The notes: generated by a model from the sequence alone, not told the origin. DNA of 37,305 bases from Bryobacterales bacterium (GCA_003135055.1 PLDF01000483.1:1-37305); one strand, 5' to 3'; shown: positions 8,993-18,593, counted from the stretch's first letter. A program made the numbers and translations.

Positions 8993-11900
8993 ATGCCTTT
9001 ATCGAAGATCATCCTCGCGTTGCCTATCCTGGCCGCTTCCCTTTGGGCGCAGGGCGAAACCACCAGCGCCATCGCGGGTTCGGTGAGCGATCCAACCGGC
9101 GCCGCGATTCCCGGCGCAAAGGTGACCATTACCAGCACCGATACCGGCCTCACCCGGTCGGTGCTGACAGATGATGCAGGACGGTTCAACTTTCCCCAGC
9201 TCAAGCCGGGTCCCTATTCGCTGAAGGTGGATGCGGAACGGTTTGAATCCCAGCAGAATAACTCCGTGTCGGCCGGACTGGGCCAAAAGCAGGCGGTCGG
9301 TTTCACCCTGAGCATCGCAACCTCGAGCCAGAGCGTCGTAGTGACGGAGCGCGCGCCGTTAGTCAATCCACAGAACCCGAATACATCGACGACGCTGACC
9401 GCCCGCGCGCTGGAAAACCTTCCGAACCCTGGGGGCGACATGACCTACCCATTGCAGTTCGCCGCGGGCGCGCTGATCAACACGGCGGGCAGCGGGAACG
9501 ATTTCGTGGGCGGTACGAACGGCTACGGCAACGTGCAGTTCAACGGTCTTCCCTCTCTCTCAAACGGCTATATCGTGGATGGCCTGGAAACCAACGATCC
9601 GCTGACGAATCTGAACAGCGGCCTCTCCACCAACCTGGTTCTTGGCCTCAATTCCATCGCCGAGGTCACTGTCAACACTCTATCCTACGCGGCCGATCAG
9701 GGGCGGTATGGCGCCTCCCAGGTGAACTATGTGACTAAGTCGGGCACGAATCAGTTTCACGGCAACCTGTATGAGCTTTGGAACGGATCGAGACTCAACG
9801 CGGCGGATTTCTTCACCAACTCAACGCCCGGCAATCACAAGCCCCGTTCCACGGTGAACCATTTCGGAGGCAGTCTGGGCGGACCTATGGAACGCAACAA
9901 GCTGTTCTTCTTCTTCGACAGCGAGTGGGTACGCATCGCTCTGCCCATCGTCTCGGCCGCAACCGTTCCCACTGCTGCATTTCAAAGCTACGTGCTGCAA
10001 CAGCTTCCATTGGGCGGAACCGATTCCGTCACCGGATCCACCTATCGGCCTTCGCCGCAATCGGTCCCGCTTTACCAGAAACTGTTTTCGCTTTACGGGA
10101 ACACGTCCGGCGCGCCTCTGGCGATTCTCGGGTGCCCGTTCGATAGCGGCGGCGGTCCCGCGGGCGGCAATCCGCCCAACGGGAATGGCTGCGCCGTCCG
10201 GCAAAGCGTTTCGCATTCGAGCGACGACAGCGAACAGGTGCAAACGGCCCGCGCCGATTACGACATCGACGCGATGAACATTACGTGGTTCCGCCTTCAG
10301 GCCGACACCGGTATGCAGGCCGCCTACACCGACCCCATTAATCCGGTCTTCAACGCGACTTCGCCCCAGCCTCTCTACTCGTTCGCGTCGGGCTATACTC
10401 ATGTCTTCTCGCAGAATCTGGTGAACTACTTCAACCCCGCGTTTTCCTGGTATGAAAGCCTGTTCGGCCCCGGCGATTTGCAGAAAACACTTGGCGCGTT
10501 CCCCATCGTATTGCAAGGCAGCGGCGCCAATGCGCCCTTTACTACCCTTGGCGGCCTCGATAACACCTGGGTGCAGGGCCGGCGCGCCGCCAGATTCTTC
10601 ATCAGCGACAATCTGGCATGGAGTCGCGGCGCCCACGAATTGCGGTTTGGGACTAACATCAGAATCCTGCGGCTGAACGACTACGATTTCGGCGAAGGAG
10701 CGGTTCCACTAGTGAGTTATACCACTCTGCCACAATTCATTTATGGAGTCGCGTCCACCGCATCCAAGACGTTTTCTCTCGCCAATTCACAACCTTATAA
10801 CTTCAACAACGTGGACTTATATATTCAAGACACATGGCAAGCGACTCGAAAGCTGACCTGGACGGTTGGACTACGCGCAACGCATAACTCAAACCCGGTC
10901 AATCCGCACGACGCGGTAGCGCGCCTTCCCGGCTCGTTCGACGCGATCGCTCACGACGTCAATCAGCCATTGGATGCGTTGATTGAGACGCATCTCGGGA
11001 ACATTTTCGCTTCCACGCCGCTTGCCATCTTGCAACCCAGAACTGCGCTCGCCTGGCAGTTGGCGCCGAAAACCGTGCTGCGTACCGGATTCGGGTTATT
11101 CAGCGACATTCTGCCTGGAAGCGTGGCCGATCTTATTGGCGTCAACCCCCCTTACTCGAAGACATTTCAGGGCGGTCTGCTGGGCAATGTGGGTGGCGCG
11201 GAAATCGCCCCGGGAGTTCCGAACAGCGCCGTGGATGCAACCATCGCGGCCAATCAGACGTTCAGCTCCGGCTTCGCTCAGGGTCAACTATCGTGTGCCG
11301 CCTCGAATACCAATCCGAATACTTGTCTGCAACCGGTAGCCATCACCGCCGTTCCGGATGGCAAGCTGCATGCGCCATACTTCATGCAATGGAGCCTGGG
11401 CCTGGAACGGCAGGTCGGGTCGGCCGTCAATCTTCGCGCGCAGTATGTGGGCACCCGCGCGGTGAACCAGCCTTACCAGACCCAGGTGAACGGTTACCAG
11501 ACCGTGTGCAACGGCTGTTTTGCGCCGTTTCCTTACGGCCAGCCGATGGATCCGCGATTTGGCGCCGTCACGCAACTGAGCACGGGGGCGAACAGCCACT
11601 ACAATGCCCTGCAACTGACAGCGGAAAAGCGGCTCACTCACGGGCTACAGTTACAAGCGAACTACACTTGGAGCCGTTGCATGGATACAGTCTCGAACGG
11701 CGGGTTTCTGCCGTTCTCGGCGGGAGGCATTATCTCGCCGCTGCCCGGAGAGTTAGGGCGACAATACGGCCCGTGCGACTACGATGTCCGGCACAATCTC
11801 ACGGCGCAGTATGTCTATGAGTTGCCAGTCAAGACCCGCAACCGGATGTTAGGCTACGCGATCAACGGCTGGCAGGTGTCCGGCACGGCGTTTTGGCACA

Positions 11901-12451
11901 GCGGGATTCCTTTCTCGGTTCTGAGCGCGCCTTTTACCGCCAACGGAAACGGCATCGTGCAGGGCGGCGGCCCTCAGTACGCCAGTGTGGTTTCCGGAGC
12001 GCCGCTATACGCACGTGGACCCATAGCCGGCGTGACGCAGCCCGGAACCATGCAGTGGCTCAACCCCGATGCTTTCGTTTCTACGGTGGATCCGAGCACG
12101 GGTGCGTGCGTAGGCGGCGATGTTGCGAAGAACTGCCAGTTTGGCAATCTCGGCAGAAACTCATTGCGCGGTCCCGATTTTGCCTGGAGCGATTTTTACA
12201 TCACGAAGTGGTTCACGCTCCGCGAGCACCTGAAGATGCGCGTCGACGGGCAGTTCTTCAACGTATTCAATCATCCGAATTTCGGTCTGCCGGTGTTGGG
12301 ATATGCGGGCATCCCGGGGAATCGCGCCACGCAGACGGGATTCGGAGCGCTGACTTACACGACGGCTCCGCCGACGGGACTGCTTGGGGTTGGTCTGGGC
12401 GGCGATAGCTCCCCACGTATGGTCGCGTTTCAAGCGCGCCTCGAATTCTAG
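8993..12451 (+). CDS. Oar-like TonB-dependent outer-membrane receptor
   Basis: This 1152-residue protein begins with a signal peptide ending near ASLWAQ (residue 20). A carboxypeptidase-regulatory/Cna-B-like domain follows at about 24-105 (AIAGSVSDPTGAAIPGAKVTI), then a TonB plug at about 120-250 (GLPSLSNGYIVDGLETNDPL, VTKSGTNQFHG). A large 22-strand-type barrel runs to a C-terminus ending in Phe (FQARLEF), as expected for BamA-dependent outer-membrane proteins. Acidobacteriota carry many such receptors, and substrates are rarely known. The ATG is supported because the signal peptide begins immediately (MPLSKIILALP). The DtxR-type palindrome two bases upstream indicates metal control, so uptake of Mn, Fe or a metal chelate is a reasonable inference. 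The gene is divergent from the regulator. Confidence 0.9.
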   Translation: MPLSKIILALPILAASLWAQGETTSAIAGSVSDPTGAAIPGAKVTITSTDTGLTRSVLTDDAGRFNFPQLKPGPYSLKVDAERFESQQNNSVSAGLGQKQAVGFTLSIATSSQSVVVTERAPLVNPQNPNTSTTLTARALENLPNPGGDMTYPLQFAAGALINTAGSGNDFVGGTNGYGNVQFNGLPSLSNGYIVDGLETNDPLTNLNSGLSTNLVLGLNSIAEVTVNTLSYAADQGRYGASQVNYVTKSGTNQFHGNLYELWNGSRLNAADFFTNSTPGNHKPRSTVNHFGGSLGGPMERNKLFFFFDSEWVRIALPIVSAATVPTAAFQSYVLQQLPLGGTDSVTGSTYRPSPQSVPLYQKLFSLYGNTSGAPLAILGCPFDSGGGPAGGNPPNGNGCAVRQSVSHSSDDSEQVQTARADYDIDAMNITWFRLQADTGMQAAYTDPINPVFNATSPQPLYSFASGYTHVFSQNLVNYFNPAFSWYESLFGPGDLQKTLGAFPIVLQGSGANAPFTTLGGLDNTWVQGRRAARFFISDNLAWSRGAHELRFGTNIRILRLNDYDFGEGAVPLVSYTTLPQFIYGVASTASKTFSLANSQPYNFNNVDLYIQDTWQATRKLTWTVGLRATHNSNPVNPHDAVARLPGSFDAIAHDVNQPLDALIETHLGNIFASTPLAILQPRTALAWQLAPKTVLRTGFGLFSDILPGSVADLIGVNPPYSKTFQGGLLGNVGGAEIAPGVPNSAVDATIAANQTFSSGFAQGQLSCAASNTNPNTCLQPVAITAVPDGKLHAPYFMQWSLGLERQVGSAVNLRAQYVGTRAVNQPYQTQVNGYQTVCNGCFAPFPYGQPMDPRFGAVTQLSTGANSHYNALQLTAEKRLTHGLQLQANYTWSRCMDTVSNGGFLPFSAGGIISPLPGELGRQYGPCDYDVRHNLTAQYVYELPVKTRNRMLGYAINGWQVSGTAFWHSGIPFSVLSAPFTANGNGIVQGGGPQYASVVSGAPLYARGPIAGVTQPGTMQWLNPDAFVSTVDPSTGACVGGDVAKNCQFGNLGRNSLRGPDFAWSDFYITKWFTLREHLKMRVDGQFFNVFNHPNFGLPVLGYAGIPGNRATQTGFGALTYTTAPPTGLLGVGLGGDSSPRMVAFQARLEF

Positions 12452-12652
12452 CGCCGCCAGCAACCTCAGTTTGACCGGCAGTGGGGCTGACGCAACCCGT
12501 CCGCGCGCGCCCCCCTGGTTACCCTCTGGTCGCGCTCTTGCGCCTTACTTTCGACTCTCCCGCATGGCCGGACACTGACGCAATCCAGGGAACAATTCCC
12601 CACGCTGCAATCGTAGGAACGCTAGAATCGCTTCCGCGGAAAGGATCGCACC

Positions 12653-13671
12653 GTGAAAAACCTCGTCCTCGCGTCTCTCGCAAGTCTGCTAGTGTGCAGC
12701 ATCGCGCCCGGCGCAACCGACATTTCCGGCAAGTGGTCGGGCGCGCCCTTTTTCTTCATCTTCAAACAAGACGGGAACAAGCTCAGCGGCTCCGGAAAAC
12801 CAAGCGAGAAGGAACAGATCGTGTCGTTCGAGAACGGCGTAGTTGAGGGTGACCGAATCGCGTTCAAGGCAGGCTCGCTGCAAGTTGACCTTCGAGTCGA
12901 CGGGGATGAGATCCGCGGCGAAATGAAGAACGGGGAAGACACGCTGAAGGTTGTCCTGAAACGCGTTGAACCGATCCCGAATGGAGTGCCAACGCCGGCG
13001 GCATTCGACGTGGCGTCGGTTAAGCGGTTGCCGCCTCCGCCGGGCGGCGTCCGGTCTTCGATGAATCTCAGCCCCGAGCGGCTTACCTGCTCGAATGTCA
13101 CTTTGGGAAAACTCATCATGCTGGCTTACAGCGTAAAGGATTTCCAACTCTCCGGTACGGAATGGCTGAACTCCCAGATATACGATATTGCCGCTACCAG
13201 CCGCCAGCCACCTCCACGGATCAGGTTTTACTGATGCTGCAGAGTCTGCTGGCGGAACGGTTCCAGCTCAAGCTTCACCGCGAAACGAAAGAAGTCCCGA
13301 TGTATGCGCTGGTAGTGGGAAAGACCGGGTTGAAGATCAAGGAAGGTGAGTTCGGCCGTAGCAGCACTTCAGGATCGCCGGGCCACTTGACTGCCCAGAA
13401 GATGCCCATTGCGAAGTTGGCCGACTTTCTATCGGGTCAACTGGGCAGCCCCGTGACGGACATGACTGGAATGAAGGGATTCTTCGACTTCACCCTCGAA
13501 TGGGCGCCGGACTCGCGGCCGGGCGAGGCCGGAGCCATAACCGATAGCGCGCCCGGCGCCTCTGTCTTTACAGCCGTTCAGGAACGACTTGGGCTCAAAC
13601 TGGAAGGGCGCAAAGGTCCGGTGGAGATGCTCGTCATAGAGCATGTTGAGAAGATCCCCACCGGGAATTGA
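12653..13671 (+). pseudogene. TIGR03435-family protein gene with a frameshift
   Basis: The reading starts at a GTG preceded by AAAGGA and encodes a signal peptide (cleavage near IAPGA). A beta-rich domain spans about 22-105, and the TIGR03435 domain begins at FDVASVK. This frame ends at 13234, just after YDIAATS. The expected continuation, VLLMLQSLLAERFQLKLHRE to IEHVEKIPTGN, is present in another frame from about 13200 to 13671. One base lost or two gained near 13195-13215 would explain it. No slippery heptamer is visible. Together the two parts match the full family layout, so this is either a recent pseudogene or a sequence error. TIGR03435 proteins are abundant exported proteins of Acidobacteriota with no known function. 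The stop abuts the stop of the convergent M56 gene with no gap. Confidence 0.8.
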
Positions 13672-15612
13672 CTACTGGCTCAGCGTAAAGATGACATCGA
13701 TAGTCGTCGACACCGACACCGGGCTGCCGTTCAGTAGCGTCGGCGCGTAGACCCAATTCTTGACTGCATCGAGGGCCGCCTGACGGAGCAACGGATGGCC
13801 GGAGATTACGCTGAGCTGTTTCATCTGCCCATCGGGCCCGATGAGCGCCGCCAACTCGACTGTGCCTGATATCCGCGCGCTCTTGGCCAGCTCGGGATAG
13901 ACCGGATCGGTTTTGGAGACGAGCTTGTTGTTCTGCACCCGGCCGCCTACGGGGATCGCCCCCGGGAACGTGGGAGCGGAATTAGCCACATCCGCCGTGA
14001 TTCGCTGACCCTCGGCATAAGGAGCCGCGATTCGCAAGGTAACGTTGTTTGGCGCCGTAGACGCAGAACTAAAGGACGGCATCAAATGCTCATCGAGTTG
14101 ATGCACCGCCTGGAGGAATGTTGACAGCGTTTGGCGCGTCACCCGGTCGTTGACGTGCAATGGCGGCAGTTTCGCCAGAAACTCGTCGTCCGGGATCCCT
14201 AGCCCTTGCAGTTGGATCGCTTGAATAGTGACGAGGTCGCTGCCATCGGAAGGCGTTGAACCCAGAACACCGGCGACCACTGAAGGCGCCGAGCTTCGCT
14301 TCCCGTTGGCCACGCCACCGCTTGGAGCAACTGCAAGCACTTGGGTAGCGGCAATTGCGGCTTCCCGCTGTAAATTGAGCGTGCCTGGCGCCTCTGGGGC
14401 GGGCAGATGGAAAGTGACGCCAATCTGCCGCGAACTGCCCGCGGCATCCTTGGTGAAGTGCCAGCTCAGCACCGATTGCAACACGGGCTTCCGCAATTGT
14501 TCCGGCCCGCTCAGAATCGTCGCGTCGCTGACGTTCCCGTCCGCATCCACTTTGACTTGCGCCAGCACAGTTCCTTCACTCCCCGCCATCTGGGCGTCGC
14601 GCGGATACGTTACGGGCGCGCGATGCATGAAATGCGCGCCTTGCGCGTCTACCGACACGCCCGCTGCGTCGGTGACGCTTTGCGGCGCGGCCCACAGCGG
14701 AAAAGCGGCCGTCACGAACCAGCACGCTCCCGCCAGTATTGCCAGCCCCGCGGCCAGCGTGGAAACAGTTCTCGTCTTTGACATTTTCGTCTCCTTCAAA
14801 ATCGAAACCACCCTAAGCTTCAAGTGCCGCTTGCGCAGAAACAGCGGCGCCGGCGCCAAATCCAGTTGCAGGGCCGCGCCAGCCACGGTCAGCAGCGCAT
14901 CCACGTATTGCTCGCGCGCCTTGGTCATGTCGATCACCGCTCGGTCCACGGTCTGCTCGCGCGCCAGTTGAATCTCACCCAGCAGCCACCAGATGGCGGG
15001 ATGGAACCACAGGCCCGCTCGCACCAGTTCTTCCGCCAGCATCGCCAGCCAGTCGCGCCGCCGCACATGCAGAATTTCGTGGCAGAGAATGGCGTCCTGC
15101 AATCCGCGGTCGAATTCCGGAAAGTTCGCCGGCAGCAGAACCACGGGCTTCCAAAGCCCAAACGTGACGGGGCTGGCGATTTCGCTGCTGATCCGCAAGT
15201 CCGCTTCCACCGCCCACGCGGGAGCGGGCTCGAGCGGAATCGAATTCCGCCGGTACCGCCGCAGCCGCCAGAAACCGGTGGCTAGCAGGCCCAAGCGCGC
15301 CATGACTCCGGCCATCAGGATGGCCAGCGCGATTTCGCCAGGGGATATGTGCCAACTCCGCCGCGCGGCCGCGGGCGCAACCAGAACCGTGGCGCCGGCG
15401 GAGACCTGCACGGTGGCGGTAATCGCTTCGCTTCTCCACGGCTGAACCAGCGGAATCGACAGGCAGGCCGCCAGCAGCGCGTGCCAGAACAGCAGCCGCG
15501 CCTTCGCCGACCGCATCCGCAACGCCGCCGGGAGCCAGCCCGCCGCTCCGATCAGCAGCCCGACCTGCAGGCAATACGCGATGAAGTTATTCCACAAAAG
15601 GGCGCCGCTCAT
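13672..15612 (-). CDS. BlaR1-like M56 metallopeptidase fused to two TonB C-terminal domains
   Basis: This is a 646-residue membrane protein. Hydrophobic segments occur near 10-32, 40-56, 90-112 and 283-305. The zinc-peptidase motif HEILH is at 178-182, with a downstream Glu in LAREQTVD as probable third ligand. After the last membrane helix come two energy-transducer TonB-type C-terminal domains, one at about 332-405 (VTYPRDAQMAGSEGTV, WHFTKDAAG) and one at about 565-646 (PVYPELAKSARISGTV, VKNWVYAPTLLNG). BlaR1/MecR1 relatives sense a signal and trigger loss of the BlaI repressor. Here a penicillin-binding sensor domain is replaced by TonB-like domains, so the signal is probably not a beta-lactam. 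The start overlaps the blaI stop by four bases (ATGA). Confidence 0.85.
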   Translation of the reverse strand: MSGALLWNNFIAYCLQVGLLIGAAGWLPAALRMRSAKARLLFWHALLAACLSIPLVQPWRSEAITATVQVSAGATVLVAPAAARRSWHISPGEIALAILMAGVMARLGLLATGFWRLRRYRRNSIPLEPAPAWAVEADLRISSEIASPVTFGLWKPVVLLPANFPEFDRGLQDAILCHEILHVRRRDWLAMLAEELVRAGLWFHPAIWWLLGEIQLAREQTVDRAVIDMTKAREQYVDALLTVAGAALQLDLAPAPLFLRKRHLKLRVVSILKETKMSKTRTVSTLAAGLAILAGACWFVTAAFPLWAAPQSVTDAAGVSVDAQGAHFMHRAPVTYPRDAQMAGSEGTVLAQVKVDADGNVSDATILSGPEQLRKPVLQSVLSWHFTKDAAGSSRQIGVTFHLPAPEAPGTLNLQREAAIAATQVLAVAPSGGVANGKRSSAPSVVAGVLGSTPSDGSDLVTIQAIQLQGLGIPDDEFLAKLPPLHVNDRVTRQTLSTFLQAVHQLDEHLMPSFSSASTAPNNVTLRIAAPYAEGQRITADVANSAPTFPGAIPVGGRVQNNKLVSKTDPVYPELAKSARISGTVELAALIGPDGQMKQLSVISGHPLLRQAALDAVKNWVYAPTLLNGSPVSVSTTIDVIFTLSQ

Positions 15613-15980
15613 GACTGCCTCCGTAGCCGGGCGATCTCATCCAGATCTTCGCGCGACAAGTCATGATCTTCCACCAGGTGGGCCAGCAACGGCTCGGCCG
15701 ACCCGTTGAAGACGCGGTTCACGAATTCCCGCACCATGGCGCCGATCACCTGCCGTTGCGGCTGCGCCGGCCGGTAGACATGCGCGCGTTCGTTCTGCGT
15801 CTTCTTGAGGTATTTCTTCTGCTCCAGAATCTTCATCATGGTCATGACCGTGGTGTACGCCACCTTACGCTTTTCGAGCAGCGCTTCATAAACGTCGCGC
15901 ACCGTGGCCGATTCGCGTTCCCACACGATCTTCATGATTTCGAGTTCCTGGCCGGTAAGGGTTGGACTCCGTCGTCGCAT
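15609..15980 (-). CDS. BlaI/MecI/CopY-family transcriptional repressor
   Basis: This 123-residue winged-helix protein has the family's opening (LTGQELEIMKIVWE), the recognition region VAYTTVMTMMKILEQKKYL and a C-terminal dimerisation helix (FVNRVFNGSAEPLLAHLVED) that in relatives carries the protease-sensitive site. Normal length for the family. It is the first gene of a two-gene operon with the M56 peptidase, overlapping it by ATGA. Palindromes lying directly before the ATG indicate autorepression. A strong promoter ends so close that the mRNA probably starts at the ATG. Confidence 0.92.
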   Translation of the reverse strand: MRRRSPTLTGQELEIMKIVWERESATVRDVYEALLEKRKVAYTTVMTMMKILEQKKYLKKTQNERAHVYRPAQPQRQVIGAMVREFVNRVFNGSAEPLLAHLVEDHDLSREDLDEIARLRRQS

Positions 15981-16015
15981 ACTAATTTATTAGTACTAAA
16001 CGAGGCGGATGTCAA
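15981..16015 (-). promoter_or_regulatory. blaI promoter with overlapping operators, apparently leaderless
   Basis: On the minus strand a perfect -35 TTGACA (16010-16015) is followed by a 17-bp spacer and -10-like TAATAA (15987-15992). Six bases later comes the ATG, placing the transcription start at or next to the A of the start codon. The spacer and -10 carry two palindromes: TTAGTACTAA (15990-15999) and ACTAAT-TT-ATTAGT (15981-15994, plus-strand reading). These are good candidates for the BlaI binding site. Confidence 0.7.
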
Positions 16016-16145
16016 GAGTTTTTTTCGGTGGGGCGGCAAAGCCCGGCAGTGAGGGTAGCGCCGTGACCTTCACGAGCGATGCCGAGCGCACCTTTCGCGG
16101 ACCAACCCCGCCCCATTTATGCTACTCTCAAGTTCGTAAACCCTC

Positions 16146-16436
16146 ATGCCAGATGAACTGAACGCCCGCGTCGAACGGCTCGAGGAAAGCGAGCGCCGCG
16201 CCTGGGCGGCCATCGAAGCCTTGTCGGATAAACAACAGAAGCTGGATGAAGTACTCGTAGTGATTGCCGAAGCCCATGCAAAGCTTGCCGAAGCCCAGCT
16301 TGAGACCGAGAGGCGGTTCCAGGAGACCGAGAAGCGCTTCCAACAGACCGATGCGCGCTCCCGGCAGATCGATGAGCGCATCGATAAGCTTGTGAGCGCT
16401 ATCGGCGAGTTAATCCGCAGGCAGAACCCCAGCTGA
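16146..16436 (+). CDS. Small coiled-coil hypothetical protein
   Basis: This 96-residue protein is almost entirely predicted coiled coil: ELNARVERLEESERRAWAAI, then tandem ETERRFQETEKRFQQTDARS-like heptads with repeated (E/Q)(T)E(K/R)RFQ(Q/E)T units around residues 53-70, and IDERIDKLVSAIGELI. It has no signal peptide or membrane segment. The repeating QxTxxRF pattern is common in small bacterial coiled-coil proteins of unknown role. The gene stands alone between blaI and the M13 peptidase gene; the 129 bp downstream hold no obvious gene. Confidence 0.65.
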   Translation: MPDELNARVERLEESERRAWAAIEALSDKQQKLDEVLVVIAEAHAKLAEAQLETERRFQETEKRFQQTDARSRQIDERIDKLVSAIGELIRRQNPS

Positions 16437-16565
16437 CGCTGCTTCTTCGCCAGTCCAGCCGGCAGTTATCGCGCGAAAGCTCTCGACCCGCTTCTCAAGC
16501 ATACCACGCCGGGGATAGGCAGCTAAAGTAAGCCCCACCATCGCGGTAACCTAAGAGCTACTCCT

Positions 16566-18578
16566 ATGAAGTTTCACTCCCTCTTTGCATCCCTGCTGCT
16601 TCCGTTAGCCGCACTCGCCGCGGATCCCCCAGCCGCGTCGGGACTCGACACAGCCGCTATGAACAAATCCATCGACCCCTGTACGGACTTCTACCAATAC
16701 GCTTGCGGCAATTGGGTCGCGCACAACCCGCTTCCCGCCGACCGCTCACGGTGGGGCCGATTCAATGAGTTGAGCGACCACAACGAGCATATCCTGCTCG
16801 ATATCATTCAAGGCGCTGCGGCTAAGACCGCCGGCCGAAACGAGATCCAGCAGAAGATTGGCGACGATTACGCGGCGTGCATGGATACGGCCGCCATCGA
16901 GAAGAACGGCCTTGGCGCCATCGAGCCCGAGTTGGCCCGAATCAAGGCGCTGACGATCGCCGGCATGGTGGATGAGGTGGCGCGCCTTCACGGCATGGGC
17001 GTGCCCGTCCTATTCGTTTTCGGCGCGGGCCCCGACGCGAAGGATTCCAACCAGACGATCGCCAATTTCCGTCAAGGCGGCCTTTCCCTGCCCGACCGTT
17101 CCTACTATCTGAAGACCGACGCCAAGTCCGTGGAAACGCGCCAGCGCTTCGTGGAGCATATGGCCAACATGTTCAAACTGGCCGGCGATTCCCCCGAGGC
17201 CGCCGCGAAGAACGCTAGGCTGACGCTCGATTTCGAAACCGCTCTCGCTAACGATTCGGTGGACCGCGTGGCCATGCGCGACCCCAACGCCACCTACCAC
17301 ATCATGACGCGCCAGGAATTGCAGGCTCTCACGTCCGGCTTCTTCAATTGGAATGAATACTGGAAGCAGATCGGGGCGCCGGCGTTCCAGACCCTCAACG
17401 TGAGCCAGCCGGCATTCGCCAAGGGGCTGGCCGCCGACCTGCCCAATCAATCCCTGGACGCCTGGAAGGCGTATTTCGAATACCACCTGCTGCGCGCGAG
17501 CGCCGAGCAGTTGCCCGCGGCTTTCGAGGGCGAGGCTTTCGACTTCTGGCAGCGCTACCTGACCGGCGCCCAGGAGCAACGCCCGCGCCAATACCGTTGC
17601 GTGCGCGTGGTGGATCGCGAGCTGGGCGACCTCCTCGGCCAGAAGTACATCGAGCTGACGTTCGGCCCCGCCGCCAAGGCGCAGATCACGCAGTTGGTGA
17701 CGGCTTTAGAGAAGGCGCTCGCCAAGGATATTCAAGCGCTCGACTGGATGAGCGCCGGCACCAAGCGCGCGGCCATCGCCAAGCTGAATGCCATCACGAA
17801 TAACGTCGGTTATCCGAAGACGTGGCGCGATTACCGCAAGGTGAAGATCGCGCCCGACGATTTCCTGGGCAACGCCGAGCGCGTGGCGGAGTTCCGCTAT
17901 CGGGATAACATCGGAAAGATCGGCACGCCCACCGACAAAACCGAGTGGAGCATGTCGACGCCCACGGTCAACGCCTTCTACAGCCCGCAGAATAACAGCA
18001 TCAACTTCCCCGCGGGCATTCTGCAATCTCCGTTCTTCGACCCCCGGCGCGACATGTCCATCAACTACGGCGCCGTGGGCGCGGTGATTGGCCACGAGAT
18101 GACGCACGGCTTCGACGACCAGGGCCGCAAGTTCGATGGCGACGGCAATCTGCGCGATTGGTGGACCGCTGTCGATGGCGCCGAATTCGAAAAGCGCGCC
18201 GCTTGCGTGGCCGACGAATACTCCGGCTTCACCGCGGTGGACGACGTGAAGCTGAACGGACGCCTGACGCTGGGCGAGAACACCGCCGATAACGGCGGCC
18301 TGCGCATCGCCTACATGGCGCTTGAAGACACCCTGAACGGCAATGCGGAAAAGATGGATGGCTTCACGCCCGAGCAGCGCTTCTTCCTCGGCTGGGCGCA
18401 GGTGTGGTGCGAAAACACCGCGCCGCAGGAAGCCCGCAATCGCGCCGTCACCGATCCGCATTCGCCGGGCCGCTTCCGCGTCAACGGCACGCTGCAGAAC
18501 ATGCCGGAATTCCAGAAGGCGTACGCGTGCAAGGTCGCCCAGCCAATGGTCAGCCCCAACGCCTGCCGGGTTTGGTAA
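16566..18578 (+). CDS. M13-family (neprilysin/PepO-like) zinc metallopeptidase
   Basis: This 670-residue protein has a signal peptide (cleavage near LAALAA, residue 18), followed by the M13 opening around KSIDPCTDFYQYACGNWV. The substrate-positioning NAFYSP motif lies near residue 470. The zinc motif HEMTH is at 510-514 in GHEMTHGFDDQGRKFD, and the third zinc ligand is Glu571 in GENTADNGGL. The C-terminal CRVW is the usual M13 ending. Length is normal and all catalytic residues are present. It should cleave oligopeptides in the periplasm or at the cell surface. The amino-acid permease gene begins 15 bp downstream, so a peptide-breakdown and amino-acid-uptake operon is a sensible reading. Confidence 0.95.
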   Translation: MKFHSLFASLLLPLAALAADPPAASGLDTAAMNKSIDPCTDFYQYACGNWVAHNPLPADRSRWGRFNELSDHNEHILLDIIQGAAAKTAGRNEIQQKIGDDYAACMDTAAIEKNGLGAIEPELARIKALTIAGMVDEVARLHGMGVPVLFVFGAGPDAKDSNQTIANFRQGGLSLPDRSYYLKTDAKSVETRQRFVEHMANMFKLAGDSPEAAAKNARLTLDFETALANDSVDRVAMRDPNATYHIMTRQELQALTSGFFNWNEYWKQIGAPAFQTLNVSQPAFAKGLAADLPNQSLDAWKAYFEYHLLRASAEQLPAAFEGEAFDFWQRYLTGAQEQRPRQYRCVRVVDRELGDLLGQKYIELTFGPAAKAQITQLVTALEKALAKDIQALDWMSAGTKRAAIAKLNAITNNVGYPKTWRDYRKVKIAPDDFLGNAERVAEFRYRDNIGKIGTPTDKTEWSMSTPTVNAFYSPQNNSINFPAGILQSPFFDPRRDMSINYGAVGAVIGHEMTHGFDDQGRKFDGDGNLRDWWTAVDGAEFEKRAACVADEYSGFTAVDDVKLNGRLTLGENTADNGGLRIAYMALEDTLNGNAEKMDGFTPEQRFFLGWAQVWCENTAPQEARNRAVTDPHSPGRFRVNGTLQNMPEFQKAYACKVAQPMVSPNACRVW

Positions 18579-18593
18579 TCTATCGGGATACCT

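Noticed and set aside
13190..13240. Programmed -1 frameshift in the TIGR03435 gene
   Set aside because: No X-XXY-YYZ heptamer in the right frame and no clear stimulatory hairpin were found; mutation or sequence error is simpler.
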